Below, piece by piece: positions 25,814 through 35,613 of a stretch of DNA of 64,000 nucleotides. The notes under the pieces are model-generated. The model saw nothing but the letters and a program-made list of their open reading frames with translations, was not told the origin of the DNA and ran no database searches. Location: NCBI GenBank assembly GCA_029210815.1, contig JARGGB010000001.1, positions 76,308 through 140,307 of the forward strand, read 5' to 3'. Position numbers and translations under genes: made by a program. This DNA is from Candidatus Brevefilum sp. Its GTDB lineage: Bacteria > Chloroflexota > Anaerolineae > Anaerolineales > Anaerolineaceae. The number at the start of each line of letters is the position of its first letter. Positions within the stretch are counted from its first letter, which is position 1.

Positions 25814-26356
25814 ATGTCAAAACCTAAAGTAGCATCGGATTGGTTATGTGGATGCGCAGGATGCCATATGTCACTTCTTGACATCGACGAACGAATTTTA
25901 CAGGTGGTTGAACTTGTCGACCTGCGCGCAACACCTATCACCGACTTAAAAGAACCGGATGAAGATGGGGTAACCGTAGGTATTCTTGAAGGCGGGATCA
26001 ATAACACCTATAACGAAGAGATCGCCAAGAAGATGCGTGAACGCTGCAAGATCCTCGTTGCCCTGGGTGATTGTGCTGTATTTGGCGGCGTCCCTGCCAT
26101 GCGTAACTTTGTTGGAGCAGACGCAGCATTGCAACGGGCTTATGTAGAAGCTGAAAGCAATGATTCCGAAGGAAAAATCCCCTCATCCCCGGAACTTGCT
26201 CAAATGACCCGTGTTCGAGCGGTCAGCGAAGTTGTCCCCGTTGATTTATTTATTCCAGGGTGTCCTCCAGATGCAGATGTGATCTTTTATGCGCTGGTAG
26301 AACTGGCTCAGGGGCGAATTCCAGAAATTAAAAATAAAAATTTACACTGGCACTAG
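25814..26356 (+). CDS. hydS: [NiFe] hydrogenase small subunit (HoxY/HydS-like)
   Basis: A short 180-residue small subunit. It carries one proximal [4Fe-4S] set: WLCGCAGCHMSLLD near the N terminus, LGDCAVFGG in the middle and PGCPPDAD near the end. The medial and distal cluster domains of membrane hydrogenases are absent, as in HoxY of group 3d and HydS. There is no Tat signal, so the enzyme is cytosolic. It starts 45 bases after HydA and is followed 12 bases later by the large subunit. Confidence 0.95.
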   Translation: MSKPKVASDWLCGCAGCHMSLLDIDERILQVVELVDLRATPITDLKEPDEDGVTVGILEGGINNTYNEEIAKKMRERCKILVALGDCAVFGGVPAMRNFVGADAALQRAYVEAESNDSEGKIPSSPELAQMTRVRAVSEVVPVDLFIPGCPPDADVIFYALVELAQGRIPEIKNKNLHWH

Positions 26357-26368
26357 GAGATAAGAACT

Positions 26369-27796
26369 ATGGCAACAGAAAAAATAACAATTGAACCAGT
26401 AACCAGAATTGAAGGTCACGCAAAGGTGACCATACATATGAATGACAATGGCACAGTGGACCATGCATATTTTCATGTCAACGAGTTTCGTGGTTTTGAA
26501 AAATTCTGCGAAGGACGCATGGTCTTTGAAATGCCCCAAATTACGCCAAGAATTTGCGGAATCTGCCCGGTAAGCCATCACCTGGCAGCAGCAAAGGCCG
26601 GCGATGCCGTTATGGGCGTTGAACCACCACCAACAGCCTCTCTCCTCAGGGAGCTCATGCACATGGGGCAAATCATCCAGAGTCATGGGATGCACTTTTT
26701 TGAACTCGCTGGACCAGACCTGATTCTTGGTTTCGACGCAGATCCGGCAATTCGCAATATTGTTGGCTTAATTGGCGCAGACCCTGAATTAACATTACGT
26801 GCTGTTGAACTCCGAAAATTCGGACAGGACGTCATCTTCCAGGTCGGTGGCCGACGTATCCACCCCAATTTTGCGGTTCCTGGCGGCGTAAACCATTCGT
26901 TAACCCAAGAAAAACGTGACCATATGCTTGCTGGCCTGGATAAAGCCCAGGAAACGACCTTGATTGGCATTCAAATCATCAAGGATTGGGCAGAAGCCAA
27001 TATGGAAGATATCGAGAAATTTGCTGTATTTCATACCGGTTATTTCGGTTTAGTGACACCGGAGAATGGTCTCGAACTTTATGATGGTAAAATTCGGCTT
27101 GTTGATAGAGAAGGAAAACAACTGGAGTGCTTCGATGCTCAGGATTACCTGGATGTCGTTTCAGAGCACGTCGAAGATTGGTCCTATCTCAAGTTCCCCT
27201 ACTACAAAAAGATGGGTTGGCCAGACGGCGTTTATCGAGTTGGGCCATTAGGCAGGTTGAATGCCATCGACAAGATCGATACGCCCTTAGCCCAAAAGGA
27301 ATTTGAAGTTTACCGGCAAATCAACCATGGTAAGCCAGTATTTCAAACGCTTTATTATCACTATGCCCGTTTGATTGAAACCTTATTTGCTGTTGAACGA
27401 ACCCGCGAACTCCTGCATCACCCTGACATTTTAGGGAGAGATATTCTTAACAAGAAATTCAATTTTAAAGGTGAAGGAGTTGGCGTTATTGAAGCTCCTC
27501 GCGGTACCCTGTTCCATCACTATAAGGCCAAACCAAGCGGTCAACTTGAAAAAGTTAACTTGATCGTCTCAACGGGACATAACAACTGGGCAATGAGTGA
27601 AGCAGTGGACTCGGTTGCAAAAACCTATGTCAAAGGTCCTGATGTGCAAGAAGGTATGCTCAACCGCGTAGAGGCAGCTATTCGTGCTTACGATCCCTGC
27701 CTGTCATGCTCAACCCATGCTGTTGGGCAAATGCCGATCAAAATTGATGTACACAATTCACGGGGTGAAATAACCCAAACCCTGAAACGTGACTGA
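26369..27796 (+). CDS. hydL: [NiFe] hydrogenase large subunit (HoxH/HydL-like)
   Basis: A 475-residue catalytic subunit. The four active-site cysteines are present: C63 and C66 in [12 protein letters not shown]444 and C447 in DPCLSCSTH. The motif spacing fits bidirectional NAD-linked group 3 enzymes. After H450 come 25 residues that should be removed by the maturation protease encoded next (27871). It interconverts H2 with protons and electrons; with the HydABC-like subunits the complex likely couples H2 to NAD(H) and possibly ferredoxin. Confidence 0.95.
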   Translation: MATEKITIEPVTRIEGHAKVTIHMNDNGTVDHAYFHVNEFRGFEKFCEGRMVFEMPQITPRICGICPVSHHLAAAKAGDAVMGVEPPPTASLLRELMHMGQIIQSHGMHFFELAGPDLILGFDADPAIRNIVGLIGADPELTLRAVELRKFGQDVIFQVGGRRIHPNFAVPGGVNHSLTQEKRDHMLAGLDKAQETTLIGIQIIKDWAEANMEDIEKFAVFHTGYFGLVTPENGLELYDGKIRLVDREGKQLECFDAQDYLDVVSEHVEDWSYLKFPYYKKMGWPDGVYRVGPLGRLNAIDKIDTPLAQKEFEVYRQINHGKPVFQTLYYHYARLIETLFAVERTRELLHHPDILGRDILNKKFNFKGEGVGVIEAPRGTLFHHYKAKPSGQLEKVNLIVSTGHNNWAMSEAVDSVAKTYVKGPDVQEGMLNRVEAAIRAYDPCLSCSTHAVGQMPIKIDVHNSRGEITQTLKRD

Positions 27797-27804
27797 TCAA
27801 ATCA

Positions 27805-27846
27805 TTATGCCCCTTCTTAAGAAAAAGACCTTTCGAAGGGGCATAA
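27805..27846 (+). terminator. Strong hairpin after the structural genes
   Basis: TTATGCCCCTTC (27805-27816) pairs perfectly with GAAGGGGCATAA (27835-27846) over an 18-nt loop and leads into TTTT. It can terminate or attenuate transcription between the structural and maturation genes, setting a high ratio of hydrogenase to accessory mRNA. Confidence 0.75.
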
Positions 27847-27870
27847 TTTTCATCTATTGGGGAATTTTCC

Positions 27871-28359
27871 ATGGTTGCTGACACCCTTATCATTGGTTAT
27901 GGCAATGCAGATCGCCAGGATGATGGTGCTGGCTGGCATATTGTTAGGAACCTTGCAGAACGTCTTGGCTTATCCGTTTCGGATGACCCTGGTGCTTCTA
28001 TAGAAATTGAACATGATCTCGTTGATCTTATTTTTGACCTCCAAATTTACCCTGAATTGGCGGAGACCATTTCGCAATACAAACGAGTTTGTTTTGTGGA
28101 TGCCCACACTTCAGATATCCCGGAAGAAATCTCATGGGTTGTTCTTTCACCAGAGTACGAAAAATCACCGTTAACGCACCATATGTCACCAAGAACGGTG
28201 CTCTCAATTGCGAAAACAGTTTACGATAAAGTTCCAGAGGCAATTCTTGTTTCGGTACGGGGCTTTAAATTCCAATTTGAACGTGAATTGAGCCCCAAAA
28301 CTGCACGACTAACGCAGCAAGCTGCTGACAGGATCTGGGATTGGATTCACCAGGGCTGA
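27871..28359 (+). CDS. Hydrogenase maturation protease (HoxW-like)
   Basis: A 162-residue peptidase of family M52. The N-terminal IIGYGNADRQDDGAG and mid-protein DLQIYPELAE and VDAHT match the nickel-recognition residues of the HybD/HoxW group. It should cut the HydL precursor after H450 once nickel is inserted. It is placed directly after the large-subunit gene and the 27805 hairpin. Confidence 0.88.
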   Translation: MVADTLIIGYGNADRQDDGAGWHIVRNLAERLGLSVSDDPGASIEIEHDLVDLIFDLQIYPELAETISQYKRVCFVDAHTSDIPEEISWVVLSPEYEKSPLTHHMSPRTVLSIAKTVYDKVPEAILVSVRGFKFQFERELSPKTARLTQQAADRIWDWIHQG

Positions 28360-28473
28360 AGCGCGTGATTCTTGTCACTCAAGCCTGGTGACATACTGCA
28401 ATATCGAAAATTTACCAATCGCAGTATTTTTAATCTGTGTTCAATGAACTAAACGAAGCAATCAAAGGTTATC

Positions 28474-28950
28474 ATGCTCTCACAGGTCGATATCGCCTCA
28501 ACAATAAAATCCATTCCCTGGTTTCTCGACTTATCAATCGAAAGCCTCCAAACGTTGACAGGGATCGCAGACGTTCACTCATACAATGCCGGTGATGTCA
28601 TTTTCTCTGAGGGTGAAAAACATCCTTACCTCTATGTAATTCTTGAGGGCAGCATTCAGCTGGAAAGCTTTGTCCCTGGTCACGGATCGCTCCACTACCT
28701 CACTGCAGAGTCGCTCGATGTGATTGGTTGGTCAAGCCTGACACCTGTCGTTCGGCAAAAAACCGGCTCTGCCATCGCTCTTGAACCAACCCGTTTGCTG
28801 GCTTTTCATGCCAGCACCTTAATGGAATTATGTGAAAAAGATTGTGATCTTGGCTTTGTGATCATGAAGCGCCTTGCAAACATCATTGCTTCAAGACTTC
28901 TAACCCATCGATTACATTTATTGGAATTGATCTCCTGTCAGAATCGATAA
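28474..28950 (+). CDS. Cyclic-nucleotide-binding-fold protein without HTH
   Basis: A 158-residue protein with a Crp/Fnr-type effector domain: YNAGDVIFSEGEKHPYLYVILEGSIQL and later VIGWSSLTPVVRQKTGSAIALEPTRLL. A long helix follows (MKRLANIIASRLLTHRLHLLEL), corresponding to the Crp dimer helix, and then the protein ends. The DNA-binding domain is missing, so it is not a conventional transcription factor. It may bind a small ligand and act on a neighbour; the role in the hydrogenase locus is unknown. Confidence 0.75.
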   Translation: MLSQVDIASTIKSIPWFLDLSIESLQTLTGIADVHSYNAGDVIFSEGEKHPYLYVILEGSIQLESFVPGHGSLHYLTAESLDVIGWSSLTPVVRQKTGSAIALEPTRLLAFHASTLMELCEKDCDLGFVIMKRLANIIASRLLTHRLHLLELISCQNR

Positions 28951-28995
28951 TCCCAAAGACTACAATTTTTATCAAAAAAGGTCTATAATTAGCTA

Positions 28996-29340
28996 ATGCA
29001 TGAACTTTCTGTAACCGAAAGCGTACTTGAGATTGCCTGCAAGCATGCTCATAATTCAAAAGCAAAAAAAGTAACGGATATCCACTTAGTGATCGGTCGT
29101 CTTTCGAGCATTATCGACGACTCGGTTCAATTCTATTGGGACACAATCAGTAAAGACACAATTTGTGAACAGGCAAAATTACATTTTCGACGGGAACCTG
29201 CTGTTTTAGTTTGTCTCGAATGCCAAACTGAATACAATCTGGAAGATGAATTAATGCCCTGCCCAAATTGCGGGAGCGCAAAAATTCGTGTTCTCTCAGG
29301 AGACGAGTTTTTTCTTGAAAGTATCGGAATTGAAAGGTAA
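28996..29340 (+). CDS. hypA: Hydrogenase nickel chaperone HypA
   Basis: A 114-residue HypA. The N-terminal MHELSVT binds nickel through its His, and the zinc site consists of CLECQTEY and CPNCGS (two CxxC pairs). It delivers nickel, with HypB, to the large-subunit precursor. It starts the hypABFCDE gene string, with a TATAAT at 28983-28988 just upstream that may be an internal promoter -10. Confidence 0.95.
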   Translation: MHELSVTESVLEIACKHAHNSKAKKVTDIHLVIGRLSSIIDDSVQFYWDTISKDTICEQAKLHFRREPAVLVCLECQTEYNLEDELMPCPNCGSAKIRVLSGDEFFLESIGIER

Positions 29341-29343
29341 ACA

Positions 29344-30009
29344 ATGTCCGAAAAACGAATCAAAATTGTTGAAAATATCTTAAATGCTAACGATCAAATC
29401 GCGCTAAAAAATCGACAACGAATTAATGAGGCTGGCGTTTATTCAATTAATTTGATGGCTTCACCAGGTGCTGGAAAAACCAGCTTTATTTTAGCAACAA
29501 TCAAATCACTGTTGAATGAAAATATCCAGATTGGCGTCATCGAGGGTGATACAGCACCAGTTACAATTGATTCGGATAAAATCAGCGCAGCAGGGATGCC
29601 TGCTGTCCAGGTCAACACAGGCGGACAATGTCACCTGGATTCAGTCATGATCGAAAACGCGTTGGATCAATTGCCCTTGGATGACCTTGATCTCCTGGTC
29701 GTTGAAAATGTTGGCAATCTCATCTGCCCGGCGGCTTTCAAGCTTGGCACACACAGCAATGTGCTTATTGCAAGCGTTCCGGAAGGTGATGATAAACCTT
29801 ATAAATACCCAAACATTTATCGCGGTCTGGATGTCCTGATCATCAATAAGGTTGACCTCCTGCCCTATCTTGATTTTGATATGGATTACTTCAGGAAGGG
29901 TGTTGAGATGCTTAATCCAGGTTTGCAAACATTTGCAGTTTCTTGTAAGACCAATCAGGGCATTGAAGATTGGCTGACCTGGCTGCGGTTGAGAATTTCA
30001 AAGAAATAA
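29344..30009 (+). CDS. hypB: Hydrogenase nickel-insertion GTPase HypB
   Basis: A 221-residue GTPase with P-loop MASPGAGKTS, switch region IEGDTAPVTIDSDK, the metal-site segment NTGGQCHLDS and NKVD for guanine recognition. The His-rich N-terminal nickel store found in many HypB proteins is absent. It begins 3 bases after hypA. It works with HypA to insert nickel into HydL. Confidence 0.95.
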   Translation: MSEKRIKIVENILNANDQIALKNRQRINEAGVYSINLMASPGAGKTSFILATIKSLLNENIQIGVIEGDTAPVTIDSDKISAAGMPAVQVNTGGQCHLDSVMIENALDQLPLDDLDLLVVENVGNLICPAAFKLGTHSNVLIASVPEGDDKPYKYPNIYRGLDVLIINKVDLLPYLDFDMDYFRKGVEMLNPGLQTFAVSCKTNQGIEDWLTWLRLRISKK

Positions 30010-30013
30010 TTCA

Positions 30014-32308
30014 ATGCCTCTCGTCAGTTATCATATCCATATCAACGGCATTGTCCAGGGTGTTGGATTTCGTCCATTCATTTACAACCTTGCCGTAAAG
30101 AAGGGTTTGAATGGTTGGGTACGAAACTCTGCCAGTGGTGTGGATATTGAGATTTCAGGCAGTGCCGAGGCAATTGAAGATTTCATACAGGAAATTAATC
30201 AATCAGCACCGCCCCTAGCACAGATCGATTCAATTGATTCTGAAAAGATTGAAAATACACCATTTGCTGACTTTAAAATCATCACCAGCAAAAACAGGGC
30301 GACGGATTTTATCCCGGTCTCGCCAGACGTCGCAACCTGCAGTCAATGCAGGTCGGAGCTGTTTAATCCCCAAGATCGGCGTTATCGGTATCCCTTTATA
30401 AACTGCACCAACTGCGGTCCCCGGTTTACAATCATCTACGACATCCCATATGACCGCCCAAAGACAACCATGTCGGGTTTCAATATGTGTGCCGATTGCC
30501 AGGCAGAGTATGAAAATCCGCTTGACCGCCGCTTTCATGCCCAGCCTGTCGCTTGTCATGTTTGCGGCCCCCAGGTGTGGTTGGAAGACAACCAGGAAAA
30601 TGTGATAGCTGAGAAAGAAGAAGCAATTCAAACCACCCGTCGGATGATCAAAGAAGGGAATATCCTGGCAGTAAAAGGTTTGGGGGGATTTCATTTAGCC
30701 TGTGACGCAACAAATCTTGAGGCGGTTGCAAAATTGCGAGCGCGTAAAAGACGGCCTGCAAAGCCATTTGCGTTGATGGCTTTTGACTTGGAAACCGTGA
30801 AAAAATATGTTATTACAAGTAAAGCATCAGAAAAATTATTAGAAAGCCCGCAAGCACCAATTGTGTTATTGCCCAAAAAACAGGGTGGTGGAATTGCAGA
30901 AAATGTTGCACCTGGACAATCGAAATTGGGTTTTATGCTTCCCTACACGCCTTTACATCTGCTCTTGCTAGAACCAGGAGATGATTTCCCACCTGCGTTG
31001 GTGATGACCAGCGGCAACCTTTCTGAAGAACCGATTATTCGTGAAAGCCAGGCAGCCAGGGATAGGCTGAAGGAGATTGCAGACGGGTTTTTGCTTCATG
31101 ATCGTCCTATCCACATGCGAATTGATGATTCTGTTTTCACGATTGTCAACAAAAAACCCTATCCAATTCGCAGAGCGAGAGGCTTCGCACCAAATCCAAT
31201 ACGAGTCTCACAGAAGTTACCGCAAGTCCTGGCGGTAGGACCCCAAATGAAGAATACATTCTGCCTGACTCGGGATAAATACGCTTTCCTCAGTCATTAC
31301 ATCGGTGAAATGGAAAACTGGGAAACTTACCAGGATTTCCAAAAAGCCATACAACATTATCAAACTTTATTCCGGATTGATCCAAAGGCGATTGGTTATG
31401 ATTTGCACCCTGACTACCTGTCCACAAAGTATGCCCTGGAACAGATCCAATCAAAGAATCTTCCCGGATTCGGTATACAGCATCATCATGCCCACCTTGC
31501 TGCGGGGATGATAGAAAATGGGATCGATCCACTTGAAAAAGTTGCCGGATTGATTTTTGATGGTACCGGTTACGGATCCGATGGTGCAATTTGGGGTGGT
31601 GAAGTTCTGATAGGTAATTGTCTCGAATTTGAACGCATCTTTCACCTCAAATATGTCCCTCTCCCTGGGGGCGACCTGGCGATTCTCAAACCAGCACGCA
31701 TGGCTTTGAGCACATTATGGGCTTATGGATTTGATTGGGCTGAGGACATAGCACCAGTCAAATATTTGTCGGACATGGAGAAAAAAGCGCTAAAAAACCA
31801 GCTTGAAAAACAGATCAATACGCCACAAACATCCAGTATGGGCAGACTTTTTGATCTTGTTGCTTCATTGCTGAATCTGAGGCATGCTGTCACCTACGAA
31901 GCCCAGGCAGCGATTGAGCTTGAATCCTTGGCGGATTTTGACGAGGTGGGGTATTATCCTTGGGAAATTGATAATACTGAAATCAACGTAAAATCCACAC
32001 TTCAAAGTATCTTATCTGATATTAGAAACGCCGTTGATAAACCAATTGTAGCGGCGCGATTTCATAACACAATCGCCCAAATGGGGTTGGAACTTTCCCG
32101 GAAAATCAAACTAAAAACGGGAATTGATCAAATTGTCTTATCTGGCGGCGTATGGCAAAATCATTTATTACTGACAAAAATGATTACTTTACTGGAACAA
32201 AATGGATTCAAAGCCCTGGTCCACAAGCAAACACCCCCAAATGATGGGTGTGTTGCATTCGGGCAGGCATTGATAACTTCTTATCGGTATTTTAGCGAGG
32301 TGGAATAA
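30014..32308 (+). CDS. hypF: Carbamoyltransferase HypF
   Basis: A 764-residue enzyme that makes the thiocarbamate used for CN ligands on HypE. In order: acylphosphatase domain (VQGVGFRPFIYNLA near residue 20), zinc-finger pairs CSQC, CTNC, CADC and CHVC, a YrdC-like domain (VKGLGGFHLACDATN; KRRPAKPFALM; TSGNLSEEPI), and a Kae1-like domain (GIQHHHAHLAAGM; FDGTGYGSDGAIWGGE; LSGGVWQN). Full length. Confidence 0.96.
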   Translation: MPLVSYHIHINGIVQGVGFRPFIYNLAVKKGLNGWVRNSASGVDIEISGSAEAIEDFIQEINQSAPPLAQIDSIDSEKIENTPFADFKIITSKNRATDFIPVSPDVATCSQCRSELFNPQDRRYRYPFINCTNCGPRFTIIYDIPYDRPKTTMSGFNMCADCQAEYENPLDRRFHAQPVACHVCGPQVWLEDNQENVIAEKEEAIQTTRRMIKEGNILAVKGLGGFHLACDATNLEAVAKLRARKRRPAKPFALMAFDLETVKKYVITSKASEKLLESPQAPIVLLPKKQGGGIAENVAPGQSKLGFMLPYTPLHLLLLEPGDDFPPALVMTSGNLSEEPIIRESQAARDRLKEIADGFLLHDRPIHMRIDDSVFTIVNKKPYPIRRARGFAPNPIRVSQKLPQVLAVGPQMKNTFCLTRDKYAFLSHYIGEMENWETYQDFQKAIQHYQTLFRIDPKAIGYDLHPDYLSTKYALEQIQSKNLPGFGIQHHHAHLAAGMIENGIDPLEKVAGLIFDGTGYGSDGAIWGGEVLIGNCLEFERIFHLKYVPLPGGDLAILKPARMALSTLWAYGFDWAEDIAPVKYLSDMEKKALKNQLEKQINTPQTSSMGRLFDLVASLLNLRHAVTYEAQAAIELESLADFDEVGYYPWEIDNTEINVKSTLQSILSDIRNAVDKPIVAARFHNTIAQMGLELSRKIKLKTGIDQIVLSGGVWQNHLLLTKMITLLEQNGFKALVHKQTPPNDGCVAFGQALITSYRYFSEVE

Positions 32309-32311
32309 ATT

Positions 32312-32566
32312 ATGTGTTTAGGCATACCAGGAAAAATAATTACCATTTATGAAAATCACGGCACCAAAATGGCAAAGATTGATTTTGGCGGTATCAGTCG
32401 AGAGGCATGTATCGAAGTCATCCCTGAAGCCAAGCCAGGTGATTGGACCATTGTTCATGCAGGGTTTGCCCTGAACCTATTAAGCGAGGATGAAGCGCAA
32501 GAAACGCTGGACATCCTGCAGGAAATGGCTGAGCTTGCGGAAGAGGAAAACCCGCTTAATGAGTAA
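32312..32566 (+). CDS. hypC: Hydrogenase assembly chaperone HypC
   Basis: An 84-residue HypC with the essential [10 protein letters not shown] start, whose Cys binds the Fe(CN)2CO precursor with HypD, and a conserved [14 protein letters not shown] segment. It begins 3 bases after hypF and its end overlaps hypD by 8 bases. Confidence 0.96.
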   Translation: MCLGIPGKIITIYENHGTKMAKIDFGGISREACIEVIPEAKPGDWTIVHAGFALNLLSEDEAQETLDILQEMAELAEEENPLNE

Positions 32567-33662
32567 TATGGGAACACCGAAATTCTTATCCGGCTATCGC
32601 AATGCAGATTTAGTAAAAACTGCTATTGCTGAAATCCACAAGCGGATGACAAAACCCTGGTCCTTGATGGAAATTTGCGGGGGGCAAACCCACGCCATCA
32701 TGCAGTATGGGTTGGATCAACTTCTGCCTGATTCATTAGAGCTTGTACACGGACCTGGTTGTCCGGTATGCGTTACCTCCCTTGAATTAATTGACCAGGC
32801 ACTCTGGATTGCGAAGCAGCCCGATGTGATTTTCACTTCCTTTGGAGACATGCTCCGGGTTCCCGGGTCAGACGGTGATTTATTCTCGGTGAGAGCATCC
32901 GGCGGCAAGGTGCGGGTGGTTTACTCACCACTGGATGCCGTGGAAATTGCCAATGACAACCCCGAAAAACAAGTCGTCTTTTTTGCCATTGGGTTTGAAA
33001 CAACGGCACCAGCCAATGCCATGGCTGTTCTGCAGGCAGAAAAAATGGGTTTAAGCAATTTTTCCATTTTAGCTGCCAACGTCCTCGTTCCACCTGCGAT
33101 GCATGCCATTCTTGGAAGCCCTGGCAATCGCATCCAGGGATTTTTAGCGGCAGGGCATGTGTGTGCGGTTATGGGATATTGGGAATACCCGCCCATTGCA
33201 GAACAATACCAAACACCCATCGTGGTCACTGGATTTGAACCCCTTGACCTGGTCAACGGCATCCTTCAAACAATAATAATGTTGGAGGAAGGTCGCGTCG
33301 CAGTAGAAAACGCATACACGCGTGCGGTAACTTATCAAGGGAATCAAGCAGCACAGGTGATGATCAAGAGGGTTTTCGAAACTGTCGACCGAAATTGGCG
33401 CGGTATTGGCAGCATTCCAAAGAGCGGCTTTGGTTTACGAGAAAATTACAAATACTTTGACGCTGCAGACCGTTTTGATTCAGGTGACATAAAAACTGAA
33501 GAGTCTGATATTTGTATTGCCGGCCAGGTCCTTCAAGGACTCAAGAAACCTTCAGACTGCCCTGCCTTTGGCACACTATGCACCCCACAAAATCCGCTGG
33601 GTGCACCAATGGTCTCATCAGAAGGTGCCTGTGCAGCCTACTACCGGTATGGAAAAAAATAA
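32559..33662 (+). CDS. hypD: Hydrogenase Fe-ligand assembly protein HypD
   Basis: A 367-residue HypD that builds the Fe(CN)2CO unit. Signature blocks are [28 protein letters not shown] and the late Fe-S site cysteines ([27 protein letters not shown]). The ATG at 32559 overlaps the end of hypC and is chosen over the upstream open frame (to 32490), which is a shadow of hypC. Confidence 0.95.
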   Translation: MSNMGTPKFLSGYRNADLVKTAIAEIHKRMTKPWSLMEICGGQTHAIMQYGLDQLLPDSLELVHGPGCPVCVTSLELIDQALWIAKQPDVIFTSFGDMLRVPGSDGDLFSVRASGGKVRVVYSPLDAVEIANDNPEKQVVFFAIGFETTAPANAMAVLQAEKMGLSNFSILAANVLVPPAMHAILGSPGNRIQGFLAAGHVCAVMGYWEYPPIAEQYQTPIVVTGFEPLDLVNGILQTIIMLEEGRVAVENAYTRAVTYQGNQAAQVMIKRVFETVDRNWRGIGSIPKSGFGLRENYKYFDAADRFDSGDIKTEESDICIAGQVLQGLKKPSDCPAFGTLCTPQNPLGAPMVSSEGACAAYYRYGKK

Positions 33663-33664
33663 CG

Positions 33665-34741
33665 ATGACAGAGAAACAAACCTCTCCCGTCAGCATGCAA
33701 GGACCAATGTGTCCTATCCCCCATCACCATACAGAAACAGTGGTTATTGGGCACGGCAGCGGCGGGCAAATGACATCTGACCTGATCAAAAACAATTTCC
33801 AATCACGCATTGGCAACACTTACCTCGCTGAGGGGAATGACGCTGCCAGATTGGTACTCGACAATTTTAATGGACAAATTGCTGTCTCGACAGACTCGCA
33901 TGTCGTCTCACCCATTTTCTACCCGGGCGGGGATATTGGACGCTTAGCTGTTTGCGGAACAGTAAATGATGTCGCCATGCTCGGCGCAGAACCAAAATTT
34001 CTAACCGCTGGTTTTATTCTTGAAGAAGGATTTCCAATCGAATCTCTTAACAGGGTCATTGACTCAATTGCTGAAGCTTGCATTGAAGCAGGTGTTCAAA
34101 TTGTCGCCGGTGATACCAAAGTGGTAGAAAAGGGGAAAGCTGACGGTATTTTCATTAACACTGCAGGCTTTGGTGTGATTCCAAATGATCGCCAAATAGG
34201 CGGCCAATTTGCTCAACCCGGTGATGCAGTCATCATCTCCGGTACTTTGGGAGACCATGGGATTGCGGTGCTCCAGGCTCGTGGTGAGCTTGGTTTCGAA
34301 TCAGAGATCACATCGGACGTCGCCCCACTCAATCATATGATCGCTGATCTTCTGGATGCAGTACCAGACGTTCACGTCTTACGAGACCCAACCCGCGGCG
34401 GGCTTGGAACCTCCTTAAAGGAAATTGCCTGCCAGAGTGAAGTCAGTATTCACCTCGAAGAAGAAGCCATCCCCGTTTTGCCTGATGTGCGCACAGCATG
34501 TGAACTGCTTGGTTTCGACCCTTTATATTTGGCAAACGAAGGTAAACTAATTGTCATTCTTCCTGAAGAAAATACAGAAAAAGCTTTAAACATCATTAAA
34601 AGCTCACCTTATGGTGTTAATGCTATGCGAATTGGCACTGTTTTTAGTGAAGATCATGGGATGGTTTTGCTTAATACCGCTTTCGGATCCACGCGAATTA
34701 TCGATATGCTGTCTGGCGAAATCCTGCCGCGCATTTGTTAA
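33665..34741 (+). CDS. hypE: Hydrogenase cyanide-ligand protein HypE
   Basis: A 358-residue HypE of the PurM/AIR-synthetase-like fold, with GHGSGGQMTSDLI, the DTKVVEKGKADGIFINTAG segment and TRGGLGTSLKEIA. The protein ends in LPRIC, the C-terminal Cys that is carbamoylated by HypF and dehydrated to thiocyanate. The ATG at 33665, two bases after the hypD stop, is the start; the open frame continues back to 33512 only because it overlaps hypD. Confidence 0.96.
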   Translation: MTEKQTSPVSMQGPMCPIPHHHTETVVIGHGSGGQMTSDLIKNNFQSRIGNTYLAEGNDAARLVLDNFNGQIAVSTDSHVVSPIFYPGGDIGRLAVCGTVNDVAMLGAEPKFLTAGFILEEGFPIESLNRVIDSIAEACIEAGVQIVAGDTKVVEKGKADGIFINTAGFGVIPNDRQIGGQFAQPGDAVIISGTLGDHGIAVLQARGELGFESEITSDVAPLNHMIADLLDAVPDVHVLRDPTRGGLGTSLKEIACQSEVSIHLEEEAIPVLPDVRTACELLGFDPLYLANEGKLIVILPEENTEKALNIIKSSPYGVNAMRIGTVFSEDHGMVLLNTAFGSTRIIDMLSGEILPRIC

Positions 34742-34745
34742 TACC

Positions 34746-34775
34746 TTGACCGTTCTCATACATTCCTAATATACT
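34746..34775 (+). promoter_or_regulatory. Promoter of the methyltransferase/PIG-L pair
   Basis: TTGACC (34746-34751), an 18-base spacer and TATACT (34770-34775), 35 bases before the start of the next gene. Confidence 0.5.
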
Positions 34776-34809
34776 TATCAGCAGAAAATTTACAGAAAAA
34801 AGGAAGCTT

Positions 34810-35610
34810 ATGAAAATCGAATATAAAGAAACAAGCAGTGATTTAATCACCCGCATCAACATCCATGATGCATACGGCGCACGGGATATCGACAAATGGA
34901 TGCTTGAAGTACTCCCCCTTGAACAGGGAATGTCAATTCTTGATGTGGGCTGCGGTGCTGGAAAACAATGCTTCTCTTACCTGACACACCTCAATGGCAA
35001 AGCCAGCATCACAGGCGGTGATGTGTCAGAGGAACTGCTTAGCAAAGCGCAAGAAGAAAACGCAAAATTGGGGAATCGGATTACTTTTCAGGAATTGGAT
35101 TTCAATAAAATATTTCCTTTTGAAACGAAGACCTTTGATCTTGTCTCCTGCTCCTTCGCCATATATTATGCTGAAGATATGCCATTCACAATCAAAGAAA
35201 TGCATCGCATATTGAAGACAGGCGGCCACCTCTTCACAACCGGACCAATGCCTGAAAACAAACAAATGTTTTATGACATCATTCAGGAAGCAACAGAGAA
35301 AGAAATTCCACCGATGCCTGGCAGCTCTCGCTATGCTTCTGAAATTCTCGACACAATTAAAGCCCAATTTTCCGAAGCCGATGTTATCGTCTTTGAAAAT
35401 CCCCTTACTTTCCCCACCGTGGACCCCTTCCTCGCCTACACAAGGGCATCACTCTCAGAAGATCGTTTGTTGTGGAATACATTTTTCCAAACGAAAGAAG
35501 ATTTTGAAAAAATTATGGAAGACATTGCCAGTGTTGCAAAAAAACGTTTTGAGAAAGATGGCAAACTGGTGATGACCAAGGTCGTCGGCGGTTTCTTAGC
35601 AACCAAGTAG
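34810..35610 (+). CDS. Class I SAM-dependent methyltransferase
   Basis: A 266-residue cytosolic methyltransferase with the Rossmann SAM site: motif I ILDVGCGAGKQC (about 44-55), an acidic GGDVSEELL strand end, and DLVSCSFAIYYAEDMP as motif IV. A C-terminal part of 100 residues is probably substrate-specific. The acceptor is unknown. It is immediately followed by the PIG-L deacetylase, so both may act on one sugar or small-thiol metabolite; this is inference. Confidence 0.8.
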   Translation: MKIEYKETSSDLITRINIHDAYGARDIDKWMLEVLPLEQGMSILDVGCGAGKQCFSYLTHLNGKASITGGDVSEELLSKAQEENAKLGNRITFQELDFNKIFPFETKTFDLVSCSFAIYYAEDMPFTIKEMHRILKTGGHLFTTGPMPENKQMFYDIIQEATEKEIPPMPGSSRYASEILDTIKAQFSEADVIVFENPLTFPTVDPFLAYTRASLSEDRLLWNTFFQTKEDFEKIMEDIASVAKKRFEKDGKLVMTKVVGGFLATK

Positions 35611-35613
35611 GTG

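Noticed and set aside
33512-33664. Long N-terminal extension of HypE
   Set aside because: This part overlaps hypD in another frame; the ATG at 33665 gives the normal family start.
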